Shown here: piece after piece, positions 18,120 through 26,602 of the stretch | How the letters are laid out: each line of letters opens with the position of its first letter | How positions within the stretch are numbered: position 1 is the first letter of the stretch | From: Arthrobacter sp. H16F315 | Lineage (GTDB): Bacteria; Actinomycetota; Actinomycetes; Actinomycetales; Micrococcaceae | Direction: 5' to 3' | Length of the DNA stretch: 64,000 bases | Assembly (NCBI RefSeq): GCF_024124825.1 | Contig: NZ_JAMXSS010000002.1 | Location: 930,001 to 994,000 of the forward strand | The notes under the pieces: generated by a model | Told to the model about the DNA's origin: nothing | Seen by the model: only the letters and a program-made list of their open reading frames with translations | Databases searched by the model: none | Translations under genes and position numbers: made by a program

Positions 18120-18554
18120 TCAGTCCTGGTGCAATACGGTCGTGACGTAACGGTAACCGTCCCGAACCAGCTCGGTGAGCACTGCCTCGTCTACGTCCTC
18201 GAGCTTAGTGATGTAGAGACAGCCGGCCCCGGTTTTGTGCTTCCCCAGCCGGGCCCGCAGGCCGGCCGACTCCGGACCGTAGCTCAGCCCGTAAAGCGAC
18301 AGGCTGGCCTTTCGTGGCGAGAAGCCTACTGCGGGTGCGTCCCCTGCGCGGCCGGTCTCGTATTTGTAGTGGTACCGTCCGAAGCCCACAATCGTGGGAC
18401 CCCACATCTGGGCAGCCTGACCTGTCGCTTCAGCCATCATCGCGAGCAAGCGGAGCCCGTCCCGGCGCCTGACGGGATGCTCGATGGCGGCCAGGAACTC
18501 CTCGACGGACGCGCCGGTGGCTGTGGTTTTGTTTGCGGGCGTATTCGCGGCCAT
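18120..18554 (-). CDS. DUF1801 domain protein
   Basis: 144 residues. The DUF1801 fold is indicated by VEEFLAAIEHPVRRRDGLRL, the MWGPTIVGFGRYHYKYETGR core and the end VLTELVRDGYRYV. Such small cytoplasmic proteins share the fold of the YdhG/YdeI/CyaY-like superfamily; no catalytic role is established. ATG 18554 is used; the frame extends further upstream but would overlap the divergent PhzF-like gene. It converges on the rplI terminator and diverges from the PhzF-like gene with a 65-bp gap. Confidence 0.8.
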   Translation of the reverse strand: MAANTPANKTTATGASVEEFLAAIEHPVRRRDGLRLLAMMAEATGQAAQMWGPTIVGFGRYHYKYETGRAGDAPAVGFSPRKASLSLYGLSYGPESAGLRARLGKHKTGAGCLYITKLEDVDEAVLTELVRDGYRYVTTVLHQD

Positions 18555-18619
18555 GCGTGCAGTCTCGCAGGTCCCCTCCGCGTTGTCAGCCCAGTACGCG
18601 CCGGTGGTAGCCTGCGTCA

Positions 18620-19480
18620 GTGACCACGAATACCGCAGACTCGCCCCGCCTCCGCCCGTTCGCCCAGGTCGACGTTTTTTCGGCGGCGCCGTACCGGGGC
18701 AACCCGCTGGCCGTTGTCCTCGACGCCGCGGGTCTTTCCGCGGAAGCGATGCAGCGGTTCGCCAACTGGACCAACCTCTCCGAGACCACGTACCTGCTCC
18801 CACCCACCGACCCCGGCGCCGACTACCGGGTCAGGATCTTCAGCGGCAGCGAAGAGTTCCCCTTTGCCGGGCACCCGACGCTCGGCTCGGCGCACGCCTG
18901 GCTCGCGGCTGGCGGTGAACCCAGGCAAGACGGGACGGTGGTCCAGGAATGCGGGGCCGGACTGGTCAGGGTGAAGCGCGAGGGCGGGAGGCTGGCTTTT
19001 GCGGCGCCGCCGCTGACCCGCTCGGGTCCGGTGGCCGAGGCGGACCTCAGCCGGATTGCCGCCGGGCTGAGGCTGGACCGGGAGGCGCTGCTGGACGCAT
19101 CCTGGCTGGTCAACGGCCCTGAGTGGATCGGTGTGCTGCTGGATTCGGCGGATCTGGTGCTCGGCCTCAGGCCTGACTACTCAGCCCTGGCGGGATTGAA
19201 AGTCGGTGTTATCGGTCCCCACCCGGCCGGCTCCGAGGTTGGCTTTGAGGTGCGGACCTTTATTCCGGGGGACGCCATGCCGGAAGACCCGGTCACCGGC
19301 AGCTTCAACGCAGGTGCCGCCCGGTGGCTGATCGGCAGCGGCCGGGCCCCGGTGTCCTACCTGGTGGCGCAGGGGACGGTGCTGGGCCGGGCCGGGCGGG
19401 TCCACATCGACGCGGTGGGGGACGACATCTGGATTGGCGGGAACACAGTGAGCTGCATCGAGGGGATGGTCCTGCTCTGA
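18620..19480 (+). CDS. PhzF-family isomerase/epimerase-like protein
   Basis: 286 residues with the family start FAQVDVFSAAPYRGNPLAVV, the catalytic-glutamate region TNLSETTYLLPP, the FAGHPTLGSAHAWL motif, and the C-terminal MPEDPVTGSFNAGAARWL motif. PhzF-like proteins have two diaminopimelate-epimerase-like halves; apart from true PhzF their substrates are unknown, and no phenazine genes are nearby. GTG 18620 is the start. The gene is followed by an FMN reductase-like gene 120 bp downstream. Confidence 0.88.
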   Translation: MTTNTADSPRLRPFAQVDVFSAAPYRGNPLAVVLDAAGLSAEAMQRFANWTNLSETTYLLPPTDPGADYRVRIFSGSEEFPFAGHPTLGSAHAWLAAGGEPRQDGTVVQECGAGLVRVKREGGRLAFAAPPLTRSGPVAEADLSRIAAGLRLDREALLDASWLVNGPEWIGVLLDSADLVLGLRPDYSALAGLKVGVIGPHPAGSEVGFEVRTFIPGDAMPEDPVTGSFNAGAARWLIGSGRAPVSYLVAQGTVLGRAGRVHIDAVGDDIWIGGNTVSCIEGMVLL

Positions 19481-19600
19481 GGGGGCCGACCGGATGGCCA
19501 GGAGCGGCGGGGAATAAACGAGCAGGCACACGGCTTGACCAGGTAGATGCAAACGCATGAATTGGCGTTTGGGCCGTATAACAATTTGAGGAGCATTCGC

Positions 19601-20227
19601 GTGGAATCCCGCCGCATTACAGTTCTCTCTGCCGGGCTGGGCGTGCCGTCGTCGAGCCGCCTGCTCGCGGACCAGCTGGCCGCCGCGTCAGAGCGCCAGC
19701 TCGCCGCCGCAGGATACGCAGTCGATGTCGAGGTGCTGGAACTCAGGGACCTCGCCGTGGACATTGCCAACAATTTTGTGACCGGCTACGCCGCACCAAA
19801 GCTGGCCGAAGTGATTGCCGGCGTCCGAGCTTCGGAGGGTATCATCGCCGTCAGCCCGGTCTTCAGCGCCTCCTACAGCGGCCTCTTTAAGTCCTTCATC
19901 GACGTCCTCGATCCCACGTCGCTTGAGGGCAAAGCCGTTCTGCTGGGCGCCACTGCCGGAACCGACCGGCACCAGATGGTGCTGGACTTTGCCATGCGGC
20001 CCCTGTTCACCTACCTCCGTACCCGGATCGCCGGCACGGCTGTCTTCGCCGGGCCCCAGGACTGGGGAAAAGACGGCGACGGCGAATCGCCGCTATCCGT
20101 CCGGATCGACCGGGCGGCAGGGGAGTTCGCCCGCCTCCTGGAAGTCCCACCGACGCAACAGAAGCCGGACGCCCTGGCGACGCTGCCATTTGAGCAGCTG
20201 CTCGCCGGTATCTCGGCCCGCCGGTAG
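19601..20227 (+). CDS. NADPH-dependent FMN reductase, CE1759-type
   Basis: 208 residues. A flavodoxin-like fold starts ITVLSAGLGVPSSSRLLADQ, with the phosphate-binding GLGVPSSSRLL loop, then EGIIAVSPVFSASYSGLFKS and AVFAGPQDWG. The pattern resembles the CE1759 group of FMN reductases that usually partner a luciferase-like monooxygenase. GTG 19601 is chosen because GAGGAG at 19588-19593 lies 7 bases upstream; a longer frame from 19547 is rejected. No luciferase-like gene is adjacent, so any partner must be encoded elsewhere. Confidence 0.8.
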   Translation: MESRRITVLSAGLGVPSSSRLLADQLAAASERQLAAAGYAVDVEVLELRDLAVDIANNFVTGYAAPKLAEVIAGVRASEGIIAVSPVFSASYSGLFKSFIDVLDPTSLEGKAVLLGATAGTDRHQMVLDFAMRPLFTYLRTRIAGTAVFAGPQDWGKDGDGESPLSVRIDRAAGEFARLLEVPPTQQKPDALATLPFEQLLAGISARR

Positions 20228-20241
20228 AGCGTTCCAGCCGG

Positions 20242-20260
20242 TGCCGGAAACGTTCCGGCA
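20242..20260. terminator. Short hairpin after the FMN reductase gene
   Basis: TGCCGGAA-ACG-TTCCGGCA forms a perfect 8-bp stem 14 bases after the stop, in a convergent gap. No T-run follows. Terminator function is plausible by position only. Confidence 0.45.
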
Positions 20261-20327
20261 GCTCCAAGCAGCGGCGCTTCCGGTAGTTGCTGACGCGTGA
20301 GTGCGCGAGGCGGCGCCGGACCGTTCG

Positions 20328-20903
20328 TCAGTCCTCCAGGAGGGCGATGAACTCGCGGGCCTGCTTGATGGAGATATCGGAGTGGCGGGTCAGGGCTTCC
20401 GCTGCGGCTTCGGGGTCGCCGCTTCTGGCCATGGTGCGGATTCGGCCGTAGATCTCGTCGTTGAGCATGTTGCTGCTGACCTCGCGGGTGACATCGCCCT
20501 TGCTGGCGATCGCACGGTAGCGGTACGCGAAACGCTGCGGCGCGTCGTCGTCGTCGTCCTCGCTGGGCTGCTGTCCCGGCACCTCCGGCCGGAAGGGCTG
20601 CGGGTGGGACGCAAGCGCCCCGACGGCGTCCCGGGAGGCCCGTAGGCCGTCCCCGGTAGCTTCGAGGTAGAGCTTGATGGCTCCCATTGCCTGACCCTGG
20701 GCGATCAGCGCGTAGAGGCGGCGGTGCTGCTCCTGGCTGAGCTTCGCCGCGGAGGTACGTGCCAGTTCCATCGGATCACGCCCGGGCCGCGAGGCGGTTT
20801 CCGCCCGGGACTCGAGGGTCTTCCGGCCGACGGCGCGGGCGGCCAACAGGACGCCGGCGCCGACGAGCGCCAGGATCAACAGGGGGATAAGCAGGGATTC
20901 CAT
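20328..20903 (-). CDS. Membrane-anchored protein with L7/L12 C-terminal-like segments
   Basis: 191 residues. A single N-terminal membrane segment (LLIPLLILALVGAGVLLAAR) is followed by a cytoplasmic domain. The stretch AMGAIKLYLEATGDGLRASR resembles the ribosomal L7/L12 C-terminal domain (AIKL.REATG.GLKEAK), and the end SDISIKQAREFIALLED repeats a similar helix. An acidic run of five Asp separates the two. The gene lies 4 bp after a shorter relative, forming a two-gene operon. The role is unknown; the L7/L12-like domain outside the ribosome is a protein-interaction fold. Confidence 0.65.
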   Translation of the reverse strand: MESLLIPLLILALVGAGVLLAARAVGRKTLESRAETASRPGRDPMELARTSAAKLSQEQHRRLYALIAQGQAMGAIKLYLEATGDGLRASRDAVGALASHPQPFRPEVPGQQPSEDDDDDAPQRFAYRYRAIASKGDVTREVSSNMLNDEIYGRIRTMARSGDPEAAAEALTRHSDISIKQAREFIALLED

Positions 20904-20907
20904 GAAG

Positions 20908-21375
20908 CTATAGCCGATCTACGTAATTCTTGGCGGTCAAAAGGTCTGACTGGGTTGCTTGCCGCAGCAACTTAATGGCTTGGATCTTTTTGCCGTTCCG
21001 GGCCAGGGACTGCAGCTGCAGGGCGAACTGGGGATTCAGCTGGCCGCCGGGCAGGACCGGCCCCTGGTAGCCGGGCTGCCCGACGGCCGGGGCAGATCCG
21101 GTCTGGGCCCGCAATGCCATGCGGGCATGATCGGCCTGCTGGGACTGCTGCTGTTCGTTTTGACTGGGTCGCGTGGCCGCGTCCACCCGGGCCCGGGCGG
21201 CAGTAGCGGCCTGTACCTGGGCGGCGTAATGGGCCTGTGAACGGACAGCGAGCTCCTGCTGGTAGCGATCCGCGTCGGACAAGCCAAACTCACGTGGTCG
21301 CAGGGCCGTCGTAAACGCCCAAAGTACAGCTGCCACGATGAGGGCAGGCAGTATAACTAGCAGTACATCGCCCAT
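20908..21375 (-). CDS. Second membrane-anchored L7/L12-like protein
   Basis: 155 residues. One N-terminal membrane helix (VLLVILPALIVAAVLWAFTT), then an Ala/Gln-rich region likely to be helical or coiled, a Pro/Gly-rich linker, and a C-terminal KKIQAIKLLRQATQSDLLTA helix pair resembling the L7/L12 C-terminal domain. Its product and that of the downstream gene look like paralogs. A perfect DnaA box lies 26 bp upstream of the start. Function is unknown. Confidence 0.65.
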   Translation of the reverse strand: MGDVLLVILPALIVAAVLWAFTTALRPREFGLSDADRYQQELAVRSQAHYAAQVQAATAARARVDAATRPSQNEQQQSQQADHARMALRAQTGSAPAVGQPGYQGPVLPGGQLNPQFALQLQSLARNGKKIQAIKLLRQATQSDLLTAKNYVDRL

Positions 21376-22002
21376 GTGAAGAGCTTATGCCAGATCGCAG
21401 TTATCCACAGCACATTCTGCGGCCGGCATACCATCAGTGCCGGGAGGCACCGTTCCAGCCCGCAAGGTGAGGAACATCACCAAATGCGCATATTTCCGCC
21501 GGTGTGTGGCCTCATGTTCCGATCTCTATCCCCAGCCGCACTTGGCGCACTGTGGATGAACGCTGGCCGTATTTCTTTTACGTCCACATGGCCTTTTTTG
21601 CGTTTACGCAGGTCAGGGGCTGATTATGCGACAAAGAAATTTTCTATCCACAGCTGTTCCCACAGGCTGTGCACAAGCAGGGGGTGGTAGTGCACAGGTT
21701 ATCCACAGGGGTGGAGACTCCTCGGGTTGGTGCCTGCCCGGACGGGGGATAACGTTGCTGGATATCGCGCCTAGGATCCTGGATTCCGATGCTGCCTTTC
21801 TTTCGGATTCCGCCCGGCCGGGCTGGATCCGGCCTGTGGAAAACCGGCAGTACGGGAGGCGGACAAAATGTCGGAGCCGGTTGATAGGACTTAACCCGTC
21901 GGATAACGGCCGGGCCGAGGCCAACCCGCAGCACAGACCAAAAGGCATACACGCCGCCGGCGAACGAAGGTCCGCCGCGGCACCCAATGGAGGACGGCAG
22001 TT
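21376..22002. other. 627-bp gene-free region upstream of dnaB, A+T-rich patches and DnaA boxes
   Basis: No credible gene. It contains five DnaA-box-like 9-mers, A+T-rich patches unusual for this genome (21561-21610 and 21621-21650), and near-palindromic TGTGCACA-type sequences at 21668-21697. It separates the leftward L7/L12-like pair from rightward dnaB, so both promoters should lie here. The dnaB ribosome site GGAGGAC is at 21989-21995. Confidence 0.7.
21401..21843. promoter_or_regulatory. Cluster of DnaA-box-like sequences
   Basis: TTATCCACA occurs perfectly at 21401-21409 and 21699-21707. One-mismatch versions are at 21551-21559 (TGTGGATGA, reverse of TCATCCACA), 21644-21652 (CTATCCACA) and 21835-21843 (TGTGGAAAA, reverse of TTTTCCACA). 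Two perfect copies in this short, otherwise GC-rich stretch are unlikely by chance. DnaA binding here would link dnaB expression to initiator level. Neither dnaA nor dnaN is in the window, so this is not shown to be oriC. Confidence 0.6.
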
Positions 22003-23382
22003 TTGTCAGTTACGCATCTGGACTCAGTCGAGGGGACCCGCGGAGCCGAAGGCAGCCGCAAGCCGCCGCAGGACATTCCCGCCGAGCAGTCCGTCCTGGG
22101 CGGCATGATGCTGTCAAAAGACGCCATTGCCGACGTCGTCGAGATCCTTCGTGGTGTGGACTTCTACCGCCCGGCACACGAGACGATCTACGAGGCCATC
22201 ATCGACCTCTACGGCCGGGGCGAGCCTGCCGACGCCGTCACCGTTTCGGATGAACTGACCAAGCGGGGCGAGATCAACCGAATCGGCGGCCCCGCCTACC
22301 TGCACGAGCTCATCCAGACGGTTCCCACAGCTGCCAACGCGGGCTACTACGCAGAAATCGTCGGTGAACGCGCCGTCCTGCGGCGTCTGGTCAATGCGGG
22401 CACTAAAATCGTCCAGCTTGGCTACGGCCAGGACGGCGAGGTCGAAGACCTGGTAAACCAGGCCCAGGCCGAGATCTACGCCGTCGCCGAACGGCGCACT
22501 GCAGAGGACTACGTGGTCCTCAAGGACGTGATGGAGTCCACGGTGGACGAGATCGAAGCCTCCGGCCACCGCGAAGAGGGAATGACCGGCGTTCCGACCG
22601 GCTTCTACGAACTTGATGAGCTCACCCACGGCCTGCACCCCGGCCAGATGATTGTCATTGCGGCCCGCCCCGCCGTCGGTAAGTCGACGTTCGCGCTGGA
22701 CTTCGCCCGCTCCGCGGCCATCAAGAACAATCTGGCAACCGTGATGTTTTCGCTGGAAATGGGCCGGAACGAGATCGCCATGCGCCTGCTGTCAGCGGAG
22801 GCCACGATCGGCCTGCAGGATCTGCGCAAGGGCACGATCAAGGACGAGCAGTGGTCCAAGATCGCCACCACGATGGGCCGGATGAATGACGCTCCGCTCT
22901 TCATCGATGACAGCCCCAACATGTCATTGATGGAAATCCGGGCCAAGTGCCGCCGGCTCAAACAGCAGCACGATCTCAAGCTCGTTATCCTCGACTACCT
23001 GCAGCTGATGAGCTCCGGCAAGAAGGTGGAGTCCCGCCAGCAGGAGGTTTCCGAGTTCTCCCGCGCGCTGAAGCTGCTGGCCAAGGAACTGCAGGTGCCG
23101 GTCATTGCGCTCTCGCAGCTGAACCGTGGTTCGGAGCAGCGCCAGGACAAGCGGCCGATGGTCTCGGATCTGCGCGAATCCGGCTCCATTGAGCAGGATG
23201 CCGACATGGTCATCCTGCTGCACCGCGAAGACGTCTATGACAAGGAATCGCCGCGTGCCGGCGAAGCAGACATCCTCATTGCCAAGCACCGTAACGGCCC
23301 CACAAAAGACATTGTGGTCGCCTTCCAGGGCCACTATTCAAGGTTCGCGAACATGGCGGCGGATGCCGGTGGCGGCTTCTAG
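22003..23382 (+). CDS. dnaB: Replicative DNA helicase DnaB
   Basis: 459 residues, full length without an intein. The N-terminal domain has PPQDIPAEQSVLGGMMLSKD; the RecA-like domain has GVPTGFYELDELTHGLHPGQ, Walker A AARPAVGKST, Walker B LVILDYLQLM, and the SQLNRGSEQRQDKRPMVSDL motif including the LRESGSIEQDAD stretch. It unwinds DNA as a hexameric ring and contacts primase and DnaA. The start is TTG at 22003, placed 7 bases after a strong GGAGGAC. It follows a DnaA-box region. Confidence 0.97.
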   Translation: MSVTHLDSVEGTRGAEGSRKPPQDIPAEQSVLGGMMLSKDAIADVVEILRGVDFYRPAHETIYEAIIDLYGRGEPADAVTVSDELTKRGEINRIGGPAYLHELIQTVPTAANAGYYAEIVGERAVLRRLVNAGTKIVQLGYGQDGEVEDLVNQAQAEIYAVAERRTAEDYVVLKDVMESTVDEIEASGHREEGMTGVPTGFYELDELTHGLHPGQMIVIAARPAVGKSTFALDFARSAAIKNNLATVMFSLEMGRNEIAMRLLSAEATIGLQDLRKGTIKDEQWSKIATTMGRMNDAPLFIDDSPNMSLMEIRAKCRRLKQQHDLKLVILDYLQLMSSGKKVESRQQEVSEFSRALKLLAKELQVPVIALSQLNRGSEQRQDKRPMVSDLRESGSIEQDADMVILLHREDVYDKESPRAGEADILIAKHRNGPTKDIVVAFQGHYSRFANMAADAGGGF

Positions 23383-23385
23383 GAG

Positions 23386-24360
23386 CTAGCTGCCGCCACT
23401 GGGCAGCAGATGGTTGGGCAGCCGGTTCCCGGGTGCCCGGCCGCGGATCTCCAGCAGTGCCCGGGCGTGGGCGTGCAGCCGCTTGTCCTCCTCGGACACC
23501 GGCACCCATTGCGGGACCGGGACGGATGTGCCGTGTTCGTCGCGGGCCACCATCACGGTCAGGCAGTACGTTGTGAGGTGAAGCTCGCGTCCCTTGGGGT
23601 CTCCGGAGCGGACGTGCACCGCGATATGCATGCCCTTCGTTCCGGTGTAGACCAGCCGGGCCTCCACCTCCACCACATGGCCGATGAGCAGCGGACGATA
23701 AAACCTCACGCCGCCGGAGAAGACGGCTACCGTGTCCATGCCGCAGTAGCGTGAGGCACAGACGTAGGCCGCCTCATCGATCCATTTCATAACGATGCCA
23801 CCATGGACCTTGCCGCCCCAGTTCACATCCGTGGGGGCGGCCACAAAGCGGAGGACAACGCTCTCGGCCGTGCCGGCGTCGGTGTATTCCTGTCCGCTCA
23901 TCGCCTGCACGATCTCCTCGCGGACCTTGATCCGGGCCAGGGCGTGGTCGCGCTGTTCGATCCCGTCCGGTGCGGTCGGTTCAAACTGCGGCACCGGGAC
24001 GGGCTTGCCGTCCGCGCCCACCGCCACGAAAATCACCAGGCACTGGCTGCGCATCGTTGCCGGACCGCCTTTTACATCGCCGGAGGACACCACTGTGCGG
24101 ATGTGCATGGAGGACCGGCCGGTGTAGACGATCGTGGCAGTGACCTCAACCATGTCCCCGCTGTTGACCGGGTTCGCGAAGTGGATGTTGCCGACGTAGG
24201 CGGTTACGCAGTAGGACTGTGCCCAGCCGACCGCGGCGGCGTAAGCCGCTTTGTCCACCCACTCGAGCACCGTGCCGGCGTCGACCGAACCGCTGTGCCC
24301 GACGTCGGTCGGAGCTGCAAGGAAGCGCAGGGTTACGGCATTGGCTGCAGTCTCACTCAT
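23386..24360 (-). CDS. Acyl-CoA thioesterase with two hotdog domains
   Basis: 324 residues made of two related halves. Each has the acyl-CoA hydrolase pattern: GHSGSVDAGTVLEWVDKAAY in the first (about 21-40) and WGGKVHGGIVMKWIDEAAYV in the second (about 180-200). The second keeps the canonical VHGG segment; in the first it is replaced by VDAG, so the halves may not be equivalent. It would hydrolyse acyl-CoA to free acid and CoA in the cytoplasm. It ends 3 bp from the dnaB stop, convergently. Confidence 0.85.
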   Translation of the reverse strand: MSETAANAVTLRFLAAPTDVGHSGSVDAGTVLEWVDKAAYAAAVGWAQSYCVTAYVGNIHFANPVNSGDMVEVTATIVYTGRSSMHIRTVVSSGDVKGGPATMRSQCLVIFVAVGADGKPVPVPQFEPTAPDGIEQRDHALARIKVREEIVQAMSGQEYTDAGTAESVVLRFVAAPTDVNWGGKVHGGIVMKWIDEAAYVCASRYCGMDTVAVFSGGVRFYRPLLIGHVVEVEARLVYTGTKGMHIAVHVRSGDPKGRELHLTTYCLTVMVARDEHGTSVPVPQWVPVSEEDKRLHAHARALLEIRGRAPGNRLPNHLLPSGGS

Positions 24361-24555
24361 GCACAGAGTGTACTAACGGGCTGCGGAAGCGCCGCCGGAT
24401 CCCGACACAAAGGCTATCCGGGACGCCACACACGGCAAGCCGGACCGGGGCGGCGGGGCAAATCATGCCGGAACTGAATTGATGCTGTTTCGGTCCCGGT
24501 GGACGGGTTGTGCTGCGAAGCGGTGCGACGCCAGGGGTGCCGTTAGTGTGGTTGC

Positions 24556-25914
24556 GTGCCAGCCTCCGCCCCGCCTCCTGCAGTGCTCCCGCCCCCGGCC
24601 AGCCGACGGCGCGAAATCCTGCGCCTTGCACTCCCGGCGTTCGGGGCGCTCATCGCCGAACCAGTGTTCCTCCTCGCCGATGCTGCCATCGTCGGCCACC
24701 TCGGAGTGGCCCAGCTTGCCGGCGTCGGGCTGGCCTCCGCGGTGCTGCATACGGTGGTGGGACTTATGGTCTTCCTGGCCTATTCGACTACTCCGGCCGT
24801 GGCGCGGGCGGTCGGCAATGGGCAGCTGTCCACGGCTCTCGCTGCCGGGCGTGACGGCGTCTGGCTGGCGTTAATGCTGGGAGCATTCCTTGCCGTGGCG
24901 GGCTTCGTTGCCGCCGGGCCGCTGCTGGACCTGATGGGTGCCCGTGGTGAGGTGCGGACCTTTGCTGTGGACTATCTGCGCTGGTCAATGCCCGGGCTCG
25001 CCGCGATGCTGCTTATCTTCGCCGGGACAGGCGTGTTGCGGGGCCTGCAGGACACGCGGACCCCGCTCTTTGTCGCGGCCGCCGGCTTTACCTTGAACAT
25101 CGCGCTCAACCTCTTCCTGGTTTACGGCTTGCAGCTGTCAGTCACCGGCTCCGCCATCGGCACCAGCATCGCGCAGTGGGCCATGGCGGTTGTTTATGTG
25201 GTGATTGTCCGGCGGAACGCCCGCAACCACGGGGTATCCCTGCGCCCCGAGTGGCGCGGCATCCGGGCGCTGACCAGGGTGGGCTCGTGGCTGATGCTGC
25301 GGACGCTGAGCCTGCGGGTGGCAATCCTCGCCACGGTCCTGGTGGCCACTGCCCAGGGGTCCGTGAACCTGGCAGCCCACCAGCTCGCCATGACGGTCTT
25401 TACTTTCCTCGCGTTCGCCCTCGATGCCCTCGCCATTGCCGCGCAGGCGCTGATCGGCAAGGAACTCGGTGCTGCCCGCCCGGCTGCCGCGCGGGAGCTC
25501 ACCGGCACGATGGTCCGCTGGGGCATCGGGTTCGGTGTGCTCACGGGAATCCTGCTGGCAGCTGCCGCGCCCTGGGCGGGGCTGTTGTTTAGCTCCGACG
25601 CCGAAGTCCGTGCCGCACTCGCGGTGGCGCTGTGGGTACTGGCGGCCGGCCAGCCGATCGCCGGATTTGTTTTCGTTCTCGACGGCGTGCTGATCGGGGC
25701 CGGCGACGCAAAGTATTTGGCGATTGCCGGCGTCGTGAATCTCGCGGTGTATCTGCCGTTACTTCTGCTTGTCGGGCGCACGGGCGCTGGCGGCAACGCT
25801 GGACTGCTCTGGCTGTGGGCGGCCTTTTCGCTGGGGTATATGGCCGCGAGGGCCGTGACGCTGGGCGCCCGGGCGCGAACGGACCGGTGGATGGTGCTCG
25901 GTGCTTCGCACTAA
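24556..25914 (+). CDS. MATE-family efflux transporter
   Basis: 452 residues with 12 membrane segments in two halves. RLALPAFGALIAEPVFLLAD followed by AAIVGHLGVAQLAGVGLA is the typical MATE opening, and GTGVLRGLQDTRTPL ends helix 4. It would export cationic organics or drugs driven by a sodium or proton gradient; the substrate is unknown. GTG 24556 is the start. It is followed 9 bp later by a small membrane protein gene and probably shares its transcript. Confidence 0.9.
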   Translation: MPASAPPPAVLPPPASRRREILRLALPAFGALIAEPVFLLADAAIVGHLGVAQLAGVGLASAVLHTVVGLMVFLAYSTTPAVARAVGNGQLSTALAAGRDGVWLALMLGAFLAVAGFVAAGPLLDLMGARGEVRTFAVDYLRWSMPGLAAMLLIFAGTGVLRGLQDTRTPLFVAAAGFTLNIALNLFLVYGLQLSVTGSAIGTSIAQWAMAVVYVVIVRRNARNHGVSLRPEWRGIRALTRVGSWLMLRTLSLRVAILATVLVATAQGSVNLAAHQLAMTVFTFLAFALDALAIAAQALIGKELGAARPAAARELTGTMVRWGIGFGVLTGILLAAAAPWAGLLFSSDAEVRAALAVALWVLAAGQPIAGFVFVLDGVLIGAGDAKYLAIAGVVNLAVYLPLLLLVGRTGAGGNAGLLWLWAAFSLGYMAARAVTLGARARTDRWMVLGASH

Positions 25915-25923
25915 ACTGGACGT

Positions 25924-26517
25924 GTGACTCTCCCCGCAGCCCCTGACGCGTCCACCGCCCTGCCCGCCGCGGCGGTTCTCTGGAAGCCCGTGCTAATCCG
26001 GGCGGCCATCGCCCTGGGATTTGGTGCCGTGACCGTCTTCTGGGCTGCACCAACCACCATGGGCATGGGATGGGCCGGCGGCGCCTACCTGCTGGCAACC
26101 GGACTGGTGCTGCTGCGCAGCATCCACCAGACCGGGATCCGTCCCGGGTCCGCCGCCGGAAAGGTGCTGTCGGCAGCCGGCGCCGTGCTGACCGGGACAG
26201 GGGCCGCCGTCGGGCTCATCTCCGGGAGCCTGGTCTTCGGTGTCCTTGCAGCGCTGGGGCTTGGCCTCGCCGGCGCCGCGGAACTCTACCTCGGCATCAC
26301 CCTCCGGGGACGCTCACTCCTGGCGCGCGACTGGATCGCCTCCGGTGTGATCGGACTGGGCACGGCGGCGCTGCTGCCCTTTTTCATTGACCTGGGTCCG
26401 CATGCGCTGCTCGGCATCGCCGGCGGCGGCGGCATTATCAGTGGCGTGCTCTGGGTGCTGGCCGGACTGACGCTGCGGCACGATGCGCGGGCAGATTCGG
26501 CAGAGGCCGTAAACTAG
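25924..26517 (+). CDS. HdeD/DUF308-like small membrane protein
   Basis: 197 residues with about six membrane segments and short loops: IRAAIALGFGAVTVFWAAPT, GAAELYLGITLRGRSLLARD and WIASGVIGLGTAALLPFFID. Paired short hydrophobic repeats with a conserved RG.SLL.RDW-type loop resemble the DUF308/HdeD membrane family. GTG start at 25924, nine bases after the MATE gene stop. The molecular role is unknown in actinobacteria. Confidence 0.65.
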   Translation: MTLPAAPDASTALPAAAVLWKPVLIRAAIALGFGAVTVFWAAPTTMGMGWAGGAYLLATGLVLLRSIHQTGIRPGSAAGKVLSAAGAVLTGTGAAVGLISGSLVFGVLAALGLGLAGAAELYLGITLRGRSLLARDWIASGVIGLGTAALLPFFIDLGPHALLGIAGGGGIISGVLWVLAGLTLRHDARADSAEAVN

Positions 26518-26528
26518 GAAACGAACAG

Positions 26529-26547
26529 GTTCTACCTGGTGTAGAAC
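26529..26547. promoter_or_regulatory. Palindrome GTTCTAC-N5-GTAGAAC
   Basis: A perfect 7-bp inverted repeat with a 5-base spacer lies 12 bp after the HdeD-like gene and 56 bp before the next start. The arms are not GC-rich and there is no T-run, so it looks more like a regulator operator than a terminator. The regulator is unknown. Confidence 0.4.
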
Positions 26548-26602
26548 GATTGCGCTACCACAATTGCCACGCCTATTGCGTCGGCTGCAGGAGGAAAGCA
26601 CC

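Noticed and set aside
21376..22002. Chromosomal origin oriC
   Set aside because: DnaA boxes are present, but dnaA and dnaN are absent and five boxes are fewer than usual for an actinobacterial origin. Kept only as a DnaA-box cluster.
22003..23382. Intein in dnaB
   Set aside because: The protein is 459 residues, normal for an intein-free DnaB, and the motifs are uninterrupted.
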